Source: Mesorhizobium escarrei (GTDB lineage Bacteria > Pseudomonadota > Alphaproteobacteria > Rhizobiales > Rhizobiaceae). Taken from it: a DNA stretch of 64,000 nt. Shown here piece after piece: positions 44,423 through 55,079 of this stretch. Each line of letters starts with the position of its first letter. Within the stretch, counting starts at the first letter, position 1. Below the pieces are notes generated by a model that saw only the letters and a program-made list of their open reading frames with translations, was not told the DNA's origin and made no database searches. A program made the position numbers and the translations under genes. The DNA is taken from assembly GCF_935825525.1 (NCBI RefSeq), contig NZ_CAKXZT010000131.1, positions 106,198 through 170,197 of the forward strand. Reading direction: 5' to 3'.

Positions 44423-47400
44423 ATGGGGGCCACTATGCAGCCCAGTGCAGACAGCCCCCAGCAAGAGACGGAATTCAAGTATTGGGCCTTCATCAGCTAT
44501 AGCCACGCGGATGAAGCATGGGGCACTTGGCTGCACAAGGCCCTCGAGCGCTACCGCGTGCCACGGACGCTGATTGGCCGCAGCACTCCCATCGGGAAGG
44601 TACCGAAGCGCATACTACCGGTCTTTCGCGATCGCGACGAGTTGCCGGGGGCGGCGAATCTCTCGGAGAAGATCGCACAAGCGCTCACCCGCTCCCGCTG
44701 GCTGATTGTCATCTGCTCACCGAGAGCCGCCGTCTCGCACTATGTCAATGAAGAGATCACCGCCTTCAAGCGCCTGGGTCGGACGGACCGCATCCTTTGT
44801 TTCGTCGTCGACGGTGAGCCAGGGGCGACCACACGGCCTCAGAGTGGAATGTTGGAAGCGTTCCCCGAGGCCGTCCGGTACGAGCTTGGACCGGATGGCA
44901 AGATCACCGATCGCCCCGCCGAACCGTTGGCGGCCGATGCGCGCAAAGACAAGGACGGCAAGGTAAATGCCAAGCTGAAGCTCCTGGCGGGCATTCTCGG
45001 CGTCGCCTATGACGAGCTGAAGCAGCGGGAGACGCGCCGTCGTCGCTGGCAGTTTGTCCAGCTCGCAGGTCTCGTTGTGCTGCTCAGCGCCATCATTGGC
45101 GGCGTGTGGTGGAACCGCCAGCAACTCGCTCAAGAGGAGAGCTTGAAAGGAGAGGCGCAGCGCTTGGCAAACGCCTCTTTCGCCATTCCGGAGCGGAACG
45201 CGGACGATCGACTCACGACTGCGCTCCGGGCGGTGAACCTGACCCGAGAACGGTACGGCTATGTGGTGCCCGAGGCGGAGATCGCGCTCTATCGCGCGCT
45301 GACCGACGTCAGCCCGCGTGGCAATTTCGTCGAAACCTACGAAAGCGAGCAGTTTGGCGGCTGGACCTGGCCCTTGGCACTTAACTCTGACGGCAGCCGT
45401 ATGCTGGTTGCCTCGGCAATGGGCCCCACTGTCGTGCTGAACGGGAGCGCCGAGAAGATCGCTGTTCTGCAGGACGCCGAAGCTCCGTACGAGAGTGACG
45501 ATGTGGCGACATTCAGCGCCGATGGAACCGAAGCGATTACGGGCGGCGCCGACGGGGCCGTTCGGTTCTGGACGCCCGATGGTGAGCTGAAAGGCCGCTT
45601 CCAGGCGCACCGTGCGACCATCCTGACGGTGGACCGAAGCGCCGACGGCTCGCTGCTTCTCACCGTGGGCTGCGACCAAGGCGAACACCAATCGTGCGAG
45701 AAGCGCTCGGCGCGGCTCTGGCGCAAACAGCAGGGCTGGGAAATGGTCGCGTCCTTCGCGCGCGGAAGATCCCGGGTGCTCGCTGGGGCGTTGTCACCGG
45801 ACGGAACATGGATTGCCACTGCCGATGAAGCGGGCGCCCTGCGGTTCTGGCAACCGTCAGGGAAGTTGCTGGCCGAGCGGCTCGATGCCGGCTCTTACTG
45901 GCTCGCGCGCAGCAACTTCAGCGCCAAAGGGGATTTCCTCGTCACGGGGGGGTGCCATCCGTATCTCGAAGCGGGAATGTTCAGCCCGTTGTCCGAGGGC
46001 TTTGGGTTATGTCCTCGGCATCCGGATGGGGAGATCGACCCGAAGGTACGGCTGTACGACCGCCGAGGAAAGCTGATGCAGACTTTTCCGGGATGGCTCG
46101 CCGCCGTTGCCCCCGACGACCGCGTCCTGACAGCGAAGGACATGTGCGACGAGCAGGGGGCGTGCACTGGCGGCCGCGTGTATGTATGGCAGAAAGACGG
46201 AACGCCCCTGTCGGAAATGGCGGTGGAATCCTCGATTATTGACGTTGGGTTAAGTCCCGATGGCCAGTTCATCAAGGTTGACGAGGAGGGGCAAGACGGC
46301 GGGAGGATCACCATTCTCGGCAAGGACGGCAGAGTCCTGAACCGTCTAGGCGGCTCCCTCATGGAGCTGACGTCGTCCCGCTTCAACGGCGACGGAAGCC
46401 GCGTGGCTGCGGTCAGCTGCCCGAATCCGGCTCAGGGTGCCTGCCTCGCCAGGAGCGTACACGTATGGGACCCGAATGGTCCGCTGCTCGAGACGGAGCA
46501 GCTCAAGAGGACCATGGATCCGGAGTTTCGACTCTCGCAGACAGACGAGTTGTCTCCTGCCCTCCGCTTCAGCCCATCCGGAGCACTTCTGTTCGCGGCT
46601 AGCAATGACGGAGCTCAACCTGTAATCTGGAACATCGAGACAGGCGAGATGGTGGCACTCTCGAGTCACGCCGACATCGTGGATCATGCTGAGTTCAATC
46701 AAACGGAGACGCATGTCCTGACGAGCGGACGGAAGAACGAAACAAATGATCAGCGCTTGTCGCTTTGGGATGTCCGTGGCCAGCAATTGCGGATCTTGCA
46801 TGAGGCCTACCGGGAAGACATCTATGCCCCGCCGTTCGGCGTGTCCAAGACGCTGATCGCCGCCGGCGACGAGCGGGGTATGGTTCGCGTATGGGACTGG
46901 ACTGGCAAGCTGATGGCCGAGACGCAGGAGCACCGCACAGCCATTTGCTCTATGGATGTCAGCGCGACTGATGATGCCATCGCGTCGGTCGATCTTGACG
47001 GCCTGGTCCACATTTGGAATTCCGAGCTGAGCGCAACCGCGGAGATTGATGCCGGGGCCTTGAACGGCGGGAGCTACAATCGGGAAGAGACGACTTACAA
47101 GGTGCGTTTCGCCGATAACGGCAGGAAGATCCTGGTCGTCGGCCCCGGAAACATGAGCCTGTGGGATCGGCAGGGCCTGAAGTTGTGGGACACCGATATC
47201 GATAGTCTTGACTTCGCGGAGCCACAGGTCGGCGAAGATCGATTCCTCGTCCTGCAATGCACGAGACGGGGCGGCGGCGTGACCGTTGGAAGCATGCGGC
47301 GATGCCACGATTCGGTGGCAAAGCTGTGGAGCCTCCAGGGCAACGAACTTGCCTCGTTGGACGCAGGAACGGAAGGCGAGACTATGGTGACGGCCGCAAC

Positions 47401-47668
47401 ATTCAACGCAAAGGGCAATCGTATCGTCACGATCGATGATGACCGGGCAGTGCGGCTGTGGGGTGGCAACGGAAAACTGATCTTGCGGCTCCTCGCTCCG
47501 GCCCGCGCAGCAGACTTCGACCCCAACGGTGGACGCCTTGCCACAGTGGATGAAAACGGTTCCGTCCAGCTTTGGGAGGTTTGGGACGATCTCGACAAGA
47601 TGGTTGTTGCGGCCGAGCAGCGGTTGGAGTTGTACCCGCGAGAGGACACACAGCCAGCCGTCGAGTGA
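44423..47668 (+). CDS. TIR-transmembrane-WD40 protein
   Basis: A protein of up to 1081 residues; the start may be the ATG at 44435. The N-terminal TIR domain shows YWAFISYSHADEAWGTWLHK near residues 20-39, FRDRDELPGAANLSEKIAQA, and a candidate catalytic Glu in HYVNEEITAF near 110. A transmembrane helix lies near 207-228 (FVQLAGLVVLLSAIIGGVWW). The rest is a WD40-like beta-propeller region (FSADGTEAITGGADGAVRFW, LSPDGTWIATADEAGALRFW). It is thus a membrane-anchored TIR protein whose propeller would sense or bind. No NACHT domain is present. Confidence 0.85.
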   Translation: MGATMQPSADSPQQETEFKYWAFISYSHADEAWGTWLHKALERYRVPRTLIGRSTPIGKVPKRILPVFRDRDELPGAANLSEKIAQALTRSRWLIVICSPRAAVSHYVNEEITAFKRLGRTDRILCFVVDGEPGATTRPQSGMLEAFPEAVRYELGPDGKITDRPAEPLAADARKDKDGKVNAKLKLLAGILGVAYDELKQRETRRRRWQFVQLAGLVVLLSAIIGGVWWNRQQLAQEESLKGEAQRLANASFAIPERNADDRLTTALRAVNLTRERYGYVVPEAEIALYRALTDVSPRGNFVETYESEQFGGWTWPLALNSDGSRMLVASAMGPTVVLNGSAEKIAVLQDAEAPYESDDVATFSADGTEAITGGADGAVRFWTPDGELKGRFQAHRATILTVDRSADGSLLLTVGCDQGEHQSCEKRSARLWRKQQGWEMVASFARGRSRVLAGALSPDGTWIATADEAGALRFWQPSGKLLAERLDAGSYWLARSNFSAKGDFLVTGGCHPYLEAGMFSPLSEGFGLCPRHPDGEIDPKVRLYDRRGKLMQTFPGWLAAVAPDDRVLTAKDMCDEQGACTGGRVYVWQKDGTPLSEMAVESSIIDVGLSPDGQFIKVDEEGQDGGRITILGKDGRVLNRLGGSLMELTSSRFNGDGSRVAAVSCPNPAQGACLARSVHVWDPNGPLLETEQLKRTMDPEFRLSQTDELSPALRFSPSGALLFAASNDGAQPVIWNIETGEMVALSSHADIVDHAEFNQTETHVLTSGRKNETNDQRLSLWDVRGQQLRILHEAYREDIYAPPFGVSKTLIAAGDERGMVRVWDWTGKLMAETQEHRTAICSMDVSATDDAIASVDLDGLVHIWNSELSATAEIDAGALNGGSYNREETTYKVRFADNGRKILVVGPGNMSLWDRQGLKLWDTDIDSLDFAEPQVGEDRFLVLQCTRRGGGVTVGSMRRCHDSVAKLWSLQGNELASLDAGTEGETMVTAATFNAKGNRIVTIDDDRAVRLWGGNGKLILRLLAPARAADFDPNGGRLATVDENGSVQLWEVWDDLDKMVVAAEQRLELYPREDTQPAVE

Positions 47669-47762
47669 GCACCCAGGGGGAATCCAGGGAATGGGGAATT
47701 TGGGTCAGAGTCACTGCTGTCCCACAGGAGATTTGTGAGTCTGATCAAAGGGCTAAAGCCCA

Positions 47763-48188
47763 TTGACCGGGTGGAGATTGGTGGGCGCTTCCATATGGTC
47801 GAAAATACCCAACGAAGCGTTCATGATCGGAATAGGATCGCAGACGGAAGGGTTGATCGTTGTCATTCTGGCAAGCCGCCCGCATCCCGAACAGGGCTTC
47901 AGAACATGCCTGGGCGTTCTGCGGCTTTATCGCGATCTCGGCCGTGACCGCGCCGAGGCAATCTCGGCCCGCGCCGTCGAAATCGGCGGGCTCACCTGCA
48001 AGAGCATCGCAGCCCTCATCGCCAACCAGAAAGCTGCCCGACCCGCCACCGGACCCGGCGCCATCATGGATCACGCCAATCTGCGCGGTCCCGGATACTT
48101 CCATTAGAAGGACAAGATCATGCTGACCCATCCAACTCTCGACCTAATTGGCGCGCCCGACAGGATGAAACTGGGCACTCTTATGTGA
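47763..48188 (+). mobile_element. IS21-family remnant (istA 3' end and istB start)
   Basis: The frame from about 47838 encodes the C-terminal part of IstA (HPEQGFRTCLGVLRLYRDLG, HANLRGPGYFH). At 48120 a new frame starts MLTHPTLDLIGAPDRMKLGT, the beginning of IstB, and stops soon after. The 5' part of istA and most of istB are missing. Confidence 0.82.
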
Positions 48189-48296
48189 TTGTTATCTCAA
48201 CTGTTTTGTGAAGGCAGATTTGCAAAGAAAGCTCTTGTCGATCACATCAGTGGTCTGCGGGCTCTTGCCGCACTCGATGGTCTCCGCAAGACCTAG

Positions 48297-48530
48297 GCCG
48301 ACACGGCGCGGCTTGCCGGACATGATCGGCCCGCCGACATCAACGTCGCCGTCAACGTCAATTCGGGCCCGAACATCACCATCATCATCGACAAGTTGCT
48401 CGCCGTGGTCGACGACGCGGCGACGAAGGAGAAGCTGGCGGCTGCGCTGCTCGACCTTGATGGCATGTCGGTATCTGCGAGGACCACGCCTCCAATCCAC
48501 ACCGAGCCCCTACGGCTCCCGACAACGTAA
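48297..48530 (+). pseudogene. Unidentified protein fragment
   Basis: The frame reads ADINVAVNVNSGPNITIIID and DDAATKEKLAAALLDLDGMS, which looks like real protein, but it has no start codon and follows an in-frame TAG at 48294. I do not recognise it. It is wedged between IS21 and IS3 debris. Confidence 0.35.
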
Positions 48531-48641
48531 CCACCGATGGCGGAGAGGCGTTTGTTCTTATACCAGCGCTGGTGAAGATTTCATGCGGAAATTTTCCGTT
48601 CCTTTCCTAGTTCCGCAAATTTCGGCGCTTTCATCGAGGCT

Positions 48642-49124
48642 ATGATGCGCGTTCTTCGTCGAGTTTACTCAACAAAAAGAGCGAGCTTCACCGACACGCT
48701 GGACCTGGCGCTTGTCGCATCAGGCTGCGATCGGGCGACCGTGCGACAACGGCCGCGCCTGCTTTCCGACAATGGGCCGTGTTACATCGCCGGCGAGCTG
48801 GCCGACTGGCTGCAGGATCGCGACATCGATCACACCCGCGGCGCGCCTTGCCACCCTCAGACCCAGGGCAAGATCGAGCGCTGGCACCAGACGCTCAAGA
48901 ACCGCATCCTGTTGGAGAACTACTTCCTGCCGGGCGATCTCGAAGCCCAGATCGCAACCTTCGTCGACGGTTATAATCATCGGCGATACCACGAGAGCCT
49001 CGACAATCTCACACCCGCCGACGTCTACTTCGGCCGAGGCCAGACCATCCTGTTGCAACGAGAAAGGATCAAGCGAAGGACCATCGAAATGCGGCGCTTG
49101 CAGCATCGCAAAGCCGCCGCCTAA
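48642..49124 (+). pseudogene. IS3-family transposase 3' fragment
   Basis: From about 48700 the frame encodes the C-terminal part of an IS3 integrase-type transposase (RLLSDNGPCYIAGELADWLQ, HPQTQGKIERWHQTLKNRIL, FVDGYNHRRYHESLDNLTPA). The N-terminal half, including the first catalytic Asp, and the orfA gene are missing. Confidence 0.88.
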
Positions 49125-49246
49125 AATGCCAACCCAGATGAGCCAGAGCCTCCACTAAGTCAGGCCGCCAAACGTCTCAAAAACCTTGACGACGGACAAT
49201 CTGACAATGCCTCGATTCCTCCTCCGCAAAAGGATGTTCAATTTCC

Positions 49247-50065
49247 GGCATTGTCAGATTAACGCGAACCGATTTCAGTCTCCTGGAGAGGACGGATTTT
49301 CAGGCCGCGCCGAGTTGGCGCCATTCGGCGAGAGCGGTGGCGCGGTTGAGCTTGAAATTGCAGCGGGTGTAGAGAGATGGCGTTCCTTGTTGAAGTGGTT
49401 ATGGACGGACGAGTGGACGGCTACGAATTTCTGCAGACTTTTCATCTGCCGGAAACGAAGCATGGCTCTTTCTCGTCGCCGGAACGGCTGGTGTGAGTTC
49501 TCAGCCCGATTGTTCAGCCAGCGGCTGTTCTCATGGGATTTCGCGTTTCCGAGCTCCTTCATCGCGGCGCCATACGACCGGTGTTTGTCCGTAACAATCA
49601 CCTTCGGTCGGCCAAACCTTTTCATCGTCTTCCGCAGGAATTTCAGCGCAGCCTTACGGTCCCGCCTTTTTGAGACAAAGGTTTCGAGGACCTCGCCTTC
49701 ATGGTCAACAGCGCGCCAGAGGTAAAAGGTCTCACCGTTGATCCTCACGAAAACCTCGTCCAGATGCCACTGCCATTGCGGCAAGAGACGCATCCGCTTC
49801 GCCCGCTTGCGTCGGAGATCGGCCGCGAACATCGGGCCAAACCGGTTCCACCAGAACCGGATCGTCTCGTGGCTGACGTCGATGCCGCGCTCGTGCAGCA
49901 GGTCCTCGACGTTTCGCAACGAAAGTGGAAACCGGACATATAGCATGACCGCCAGGCGGATGATCTCGGGAGACGTCTTGAAATAGCGGAACGGGCGGAG
50001 TTTGGTCATCCTCCTATATGAGCCGACGCACTCCCTTCCTCAAGCGAGTTTCTTCTGACAGAGCC
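49247..50065 (-). mobile_element. IS6-family element, copy 3
   Basis: An 819-bp element with the same ends and orientation as copies 1 and 2. It has two extra bases near 49374 (GTAGAGAGATGG) and lacks one T near its left end relative to copy 1. The flanks CAATTTCC and CAGCGGAG do not match. On its right it truncates a WD40 gene. Confidence 0.92.
49275..50009 (-). pseudogene. IS6 transposase with frameshifted C-terminus (copy 3)
   Basis: The DDE region is intact, but the 2-base insertion replaces the native terminus with an alternative tail (HLSTPAAISSSTAPPLSPNG). It shares the shifted tail frame with copy 2 through a different mutation. Confidence 0.85.
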
Positions 50066-50814
50066 CAGCGGAGGGCAACGAAACCGCCATCCTCACCGGG
50101 CATCAAAGCATCGTCAATCACATTGCCTGGAGCCCGGACGGCACACGGCTGGCAACCGCCTCAGGCGACCACACCGGCCGCATTTGGGACGCCGCGACGG
50201 GCAGGGAGCTTACCGTCCTCTCCGGGCATCAAAGCATCGTCAACAACATTACCTGGAGCCCGGACGGCACGCGGCTGGCCGCTGCCTCCGATGACTTCAC
50301 CGGCCGCATCTGGGACGCGGCGACGGGTAAGGAAACCGCCGTCCTCAGGGGGCACAAATTCGCGGTCAATCGCATCGCCTGGAGCCCGGACGGTGCGCGT
50401 TTGGCCACCGTCGCTGTTGACAACCTCCGCATCTGGGACGCTGCGACGGGCAAGCAGATTGACGACATCACCACCGGGCATACAAACGCCGTCAGTCACT
50501 TCGCCTGGAGCCCGGATGGTACGCGGTTAGCCACCGCTTCCTTTGACAATACCGGTCGGATTTTTTGGGTCTATCGCAACGATTTGAAGCGTCTCGCAAA
50601 TTGCGCACTGGGGCAAGTCCCGCGTCTCAGCGAGACCGAACTAAGAACAACCAGATGGTCGCTTGAAGCTGCTCCGCAACCGGGGAGCATGGCCGAGGAA
50701 ATCGACACGCCCTACCTTGAGCGTTGGCGCAAGGCCGAAGCCGCCTGCCGGGAATTGTCGCGAGGCGAACCGTCCGGCGACCGAGCGAAAGCGTATAGAT
50801 TACAAAATCAATAG
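50066..50814 (+). pseudogene. WD40 gene truncated at its 5' end by IS6
   Basis: Open in one frame from the IS6 boundary, with WD40 blades (GHQSIVNHIAWSPDGTRLAT, then DHTGRIWDAATGRELTVLSG) and a C-terminal tail typical of such proteins (LKRLANCALGQVPRLSETEL). At least four blades remain. The upstream effector domain has been lost. An internal ATG at 50401 could produce only the last part. Confidence 0.8.
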
Positions 50815-50919
50815 GCAGATAAGCTGTCGAGCTTTCGTGCAGGAGCCCGTCAAAAGCGCAGTCTGCCAATGCAGGACCCGCCGATGTTCGAACATGAGTA
50901 CGGAATGTCTCCAAAGGAG

Positions 50920-51006
50920 CACTGACCGGGGATGAACATCCAGATCGTCAAACCGCAACCGGGGCCGCAGGCAGCTTTCATCCAGTGCACCGCCGATGTC
51001 GTCTGC
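50920..51006 (+). repeat. Duplicate of the start of the phage terminase large-subunit gene
   Basis: This 87-bp stretch matches 62717-62802 with about five differences. It covers the spacer, the ATG (50932) and the first 25 codons (MNIQIVKPQPGPQAAFIQCT). The match ends abruptly after GTCGTCTGC. It forms a direct repeat around the 51-62.7 kb segment. Confidence 0.9.
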
Positions 51007-51474
51007 AGGTTCGGCGCAGATACTCCGCACCGAGTTGGCCACGCGCATCACGGGATACCCGTCCTCGCAGGGTTCGAGTCCATCTCAGCTGGTTGCCTGG
51101 CTTCGCGACCAGCACCTGAAAGAGGCGGAGCGCCTTCGTCAGTCGCGTGACCGGGAGCACAAGTTCGCGCTCAGGACGAGCCAGAGGCGCGGGGCCGCTT
51201 GGTTTGTAATCGCGTTGATGGCCCTTTTGGCGATGCTCGGCCTAGGTCTGCTGGGCGTCGACACCCGCGTTGGTTCGTGGTGACCATGGGCGGGGCGCTT
51301 TTCTCGGCGGGCGCCGTGGGCGCGCTCGTAAGAGGCTTGACCACCACCACGATCACGCTAGAACCCAGGCTCGCTTCCCTGCTTGGCGTGGTGGCCGGCT
51401 TGGTGGTGGGGCTCGCTTACCTCATCCCCCAGCTTATCTTAAGAGTTCTTGTATGGTATTGTCGTTCATACTGA
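51007..51474 (+). pseudogene. Frameshifted membrane protein fragment
   Basis: A charged helix (AWLRDQHLKEAERLRQSRDR) is followed by a transmembrane segment (AAWFVIALMALLAMLGLGLL). After a frameshift near 51270 the coding continues in another frame with GGALFSAGAVGALVRGLTTT and further hydrophobic stretches. It has no start of its own and is fused to the terminase fragment, so it is a remnant. Confidence 0.55.
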
Positions 51475-51762
51475 CCCCTCATATATAATCCTGACTAAAT
51501 ACTTGGGCCTAACGTTTCACATCACCGGCAGCAAAAAGTAGAGCGAGGAACGAGCGGCGCTTTTTGATGTCCGGGTGCATGCGATTGTTAGGCGGCCATC
51601 CCGGCTACCTCAGGTTCTCCTCTGCCCTAAGACGGAGTGTCTCGCGTGAACCGATCGTTTCCCAGTGTCTTTGCGTAGCTGAATGCGCTCGGATGATCGG
51701 ATACCAGTCTCCTGAAACACGTCCGAGGATGTTCTTCGATAACTGTGGGTCGAAGATCGTAG
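51475..51762. other. Intergenic; nothing seen
   Basis: About 290 bases between the membrane fragment and the end of the ankyrin gene. No gene, repeat or hairpin stands out. Confidence 0.4.
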
Positions 51763-54693
51763 CTACAACACATCAAGCAAATCCCGACCGCCGACTGTAC
51801 TATAGAACTCCCGTGCCTGGGTTCGCTCTGCCTCAGAGAGCTTTGAATATCTGCTCGCTATCCGCTCTCGTGCCCGACACATCTGGTCGGAAATAGTCTG
51901 CGCGGCAGTGGGATTATGTCTTAGCAGGAACTCACCCGCAGCGTGAATGTGAACGTCTAGCAGGCACTTGTGCGCCGGCGACAAATTCGGCTTGGGCAAC
52001 AGCCAGGACGGCAACGATGAGCACGCTTTATCGCCTTCCAGGAAACGCAAATCCTGGTGATTGTCAAAATAGCCGCGTAACGTATAGTATATCTGATCGT
52101 CAGACGCTTCCGATGTCGCGGCATTCTCCCCAAAAAAACATACAAAGACCGCCTCGGGATCGAGCGCCGGTGCTTTGCGCCATCCTGCAAGCTGCCTGCT
52201 CAGCGATTCGAGATCCTCCAGCAGCCCTGAATCACCGGTCGACGCCTCGTCGACGATTCGTGCTAACTCCCGCGCCGCATCGAAGAAGACCCAGAAAATG
52301 TCCGGATGGATCGCCGCGGCATTCTTGATGAACAGATAGGCGTCCGCACATAGCCCTGCCGAGACGGCCGCTATTATCAGAACATGAAGAGTTCGCGCCG
52401 TTTCCGAAACGCCTTGATAAATCAGCGATGAATACGGCATCAGCAGGAATGGTTGCGAAGTACCACCCGACACCGCTCGATGAATTTCCTCGAAGGATTC
52501 GAACAAGAGGAGAGGCGGACAATGCTGAACTCCGGTGAGGACTTCGTTGACCAGCTCCGCAAAGACCTCGGCCGGGAAGGCGCGAGGCGGTTCGAGCGTT
52601 ACGGCGGTCCAGGAGTCGGTATGAAAACTCGACGCGCTACCCGTCACTTTCAGACCACACTTGCAGCGGTTGCGTGGCAGCCCGTCGAGAAAATCCGACC
52701 ATACCGAGCCAGGCTCCTCAGAATAGAAGTACCGCGGCCGCATGAAACATCTCAACGGTTCTCCGCAACCGGGGCAGTTCATGCTCATCACCGCCAGATT
52801 GACCAGGGACTGCTCGGTCGGTCCGTCTCCCTTGGGCGTTTCCGCGGACTCGCCGCCGCGCAGCTCCGCGTCAGGGTCGACGATCTGACGAGAATCGATG
52901 CTCCCGTCGAGATCAGCGGGCGAAACCACTTGCAATAGCGCGAGTGTCGCAGCGTCGAGGCGGCCCTCTCGTTTCCCGATGTCGAATGCAGTGTCGCCGT
53001 ACTTGTCGACCACGGTACGGTCTGCGCCCGCGTTGACAAGGGCCTGAACTATCGCGGCCGACCCGTTGTGCGCAGCGTGATGAAGGGCGGTGTCACCACT
53101 GCGATCGGTGCAGTCCAGATCAACGCCCGCCGCGATCAACTGGACGACTACCTCGAGATGGCCATTCGCAGTCGCGATCAGTAGCGGCGTCGCCCGCTTC
53201 TCCGTCTTCGCATCGACAGCAGCCCCAAGGTCGAGCAGCAAGCGGACGGTGGACAGGTGACCCTCATCGGACGCTTGGAACAAGGCTGTCCCAGGGCCAC
53301 CTGTGTCGCCCTCGATGTCCGCGCCCCGCTCGATGAGCAACCGAACGATCTCATCCTGACCGTTCCACGCAGCGGCGGCTAACGGCGATACGCCATTGCC
53401 GCCTTCGATGTCCGCGCCGCTCTTGAGCAGCAACTCGACGACCCGTGCGTGTCCCCCGCGAGCGGCGGCCGCTAGCGCCGAGTAGTTGGCGATCGGCCGG
53501 TCTGTATCGGAGTCTTGCTCGAGAAGTTCTTGAACTTTAGGGAGATCGCCGTGCCCCGCCGCTTCGAACAGCGCGAGATCGGAGGCCGAGATCACGCGGA
53601 ACTGATGTGCAACCTCGTCGTCGTAGCTGACCTTCAGACCCGACTCGATCAGCAGGTCGAAGGTGGTCTGCTGCGAGCCGTAAATCACGCTATCACGAAT
53701 GCCGGCGCCGTAGTATGGATCGGGCTCTCGAACCGGGCGATTGGCAAGCGCTTCACCGCTCGGCGACTGTTCGTACAGCCAGGGCCATGGGCGCAAGCCA
53801 AGGTGCTGGTCTCGCTCACGCAGCTCGTACCAACTACCGGAAAACCGTTCGCGCAAGATTCGATCGAAGTGCTCGTTGGCTGTCTGGGCCGAGCCGAACT
53901 GCGCAAGCACCTCGTCGGAGATGATCTTCAGATCCTCCGGTTTCGTCGCCACGGCTTTTTCGACCCCGACAAACGATCGGTAGAGCGTGTTGACCGCCAG
54001 GATCTTGTCGTTACGGTACCCGGGCCTGATGGCGATGTCGAAATCAATGCCGGTGCGGTTCGCACACAAGAGTTCCCAAAGGCACCAGATGCGCCCCAGC
54101 GTCGGCACCGGGGTTCCGGCAAAGATTACTTTGCCGATCTCGCCGATGACCGCCTCCATGTCGGTGGGCATAGATTCGATCGTGTGCTGATTATAGGCTA
54201 CGAAGTCTATCCATGCGTAATGGTCGAGGTGCTCGATCGCATCCAGCGTGCCGATCTCCTGTTGGTGGGGACCGAGGAGAAGCGAGTTCCACGTGTGCGA
54301 TACAAAGAAGTCCGGCTTGCCACGTTGCTCTGTCGGCACGTATGCCCAAAGCGGCGCCTGCAACGCGGACGTTAACGGCAGCACAAAGCGCTCGACCAGC
54401 GCACGCACGTTGAGCAGCGCGTACCTGGGGACCGTTGGAACCGTCATATCGGGCTGATCGTGCAGGCCCCACATGCCAGCCCTGTTGTGATACATGGCCT
54501 GCTGCGCCTGCTCGATCGCCTCGATTCGCGGTCGATTGATGTCTTCCAGCAGACTTCGCACCCACCCCACCAGCCAAGATACCCGCACCCCTCGGTGGGC
54601 GAGTGGCGCGTCGCTGTCTGACCACGAGTCAGGCGCGGAAGATACAATCTCCCCGAGCGATGGGAACCGTGGTAGCTCTACGCCGTTGCTCAT
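51763..54693 (-). CDS. Ankyrin-repeat protein with N-terminal SHTW/TIR-like domain
   Basis: A 976-residue protein. Near residues 128-250 it has FFVSHTWNSLL, then AWIDFVAYNQH and TLGRIWCLWELLCANRTGID, a TIR-like 'SHTW' domain found in repeat proteins. Ankyrin repeats follow from about 365 to 590 (GHARVVELLLKSGADIEGGN, GHLSTVRLLLDLGAAVDAKT, IVQALVNAGADRTVVDKYGD). The C-terminal third has a CPxC-type zinc segment (MNCPGCGEPLRCF, later CKCGL). The start follows GGAG at seven bases. It probably acts in signalling or as an effector with an ankyrin sensor; the substrate is unknown. Confidence 0.75.
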   Translation of the reverse strand: MSNGVELPRFPSLGEIVSSAPDSWSDSDAPLAHRGVRVSWLVGWVRSLLEDINRPRIEAIEQAQQAMYHNRAGMWGLHDQPDMTVPTVPRYALLNVRALVERFVLPLTSALQAPLWAYVPTEQRGKPDFFVSHTWNSLLLGPHQQEIGTLDAIEHLDHYAWIDFVAYNQHTIESMPTDMEAVIGEIGKVIFAGTPVPTLGRIWCLWELLCANRTGIDFDIAIRPGYRNDKILAVNTLYRSFVGVEKAVATKPEDLKIISDEVLAQFGSAQTANEHFDRILRERFSGSWYELRERDQHLGLRPWPWLYEQSPSGEALANRPVREPDPYYGAGIRDSVIYGSQQTTFDLLIESGLKVSYDDEVAHQFRVISASDLALFEAAGHGDLPKVQELLEQDSDTDRPIANYSALAAAARGGHARVVELLLKSGADIEGGNGVSPLAAAAWNGQDEIVRLLIERGADIEGDTGGPGTALFQASDEGHLSTVRLLLDLGAAVDAKTEKRATPLLIATANGHLEVVVQLIAAGVDLDCTDRSGDTALHHAAHNGSAAIVQALVNAGADRTVVDKYGDTAFDIGKREGRLDAATLALLQVVSPADLDGSIDSRQIVDPDAELRGGESAETPKGDGPTEQSLVNLAVMSMNCPGCGEPLRCFMRPRYFYSEEPGSVWSDFLDGLPRNRCKCGLKVTGSASSFHTDSWTAVTLEPPRAFPAEVFAELVNEVLTGVQHCPPLLLFESFEEIHRAVSGGTSQPFLLMPYSSLIYQGVSETARTLHVLIIAAVSAGLCADAYLFIKNAAAIHPDIFWVFFDAARELARIVDEASTGDSGLLEDLESLSRQLAGWRKAPALDPEAVFVCFFGENAATSEASDDQIYYTLRGYFDNHQDLRFLEGDKACSSLPSWLLPKPNLSPAHKCLLDVHIHAAGEFLLRHNPTAAQTISDQMCRARERIASRYSKLSEAERTQAREFYSTVGGRDLLDVL

Positions 54694-55079
54694 TGCTTAA
54701 CTCCACTTACCCCGCTCGCATTGCTACCGCCTAACGCCCCGCCTCCGCGGCAAGGCCCCAAACCGAGACTGTTCATATTTGGCAGCAACCGCAAGCGGGG
54801 CCGCGTCCACCGAGGTGGCGCACAACTTGCGATAGGCTCGCTCCGTATAGGACAGTTGGGACTGACACCCCGGCCGCCAGCACAAAGGCCCTTCGCAGCG
54901 GCAACTGCGAGGGATTCAGGCCACCGGCGATGTCTGGCAAACTTATCGCCGGTCTCGACCCGGCAGAGGCTCGCAATATTGGTGGCTGGGCTTTGTTATG
55001 CGCTTGCCGCCCGCAACGGTGGCCGCCGGTTTTGAGACGACCAGCAGGGCTTCGCTGTCGCGCGAAAAATGGTGTGGCG
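54694..55079. other. Intergenic; no supported gene
   Basis: About 390 GC-rich bases that should include the promoter of the ankyrin gene (minus strand). Frames on both strands appear fortuitous. Confidence 0.35.

Noticed and set aside
38815..50073. Target-site duplications for the three IS6 copies
   Set aside because: I compared 8 bases on each side of each copy and across copies; none match in either orientation.
51060..51085. GGTTCGAGTCC resembling a tRNA T-loop
   Set aside because: The T-stem does not pair beyond two or three bases and no anticodon or acceptor arms fit; the bases lie within a decayed coding frame.
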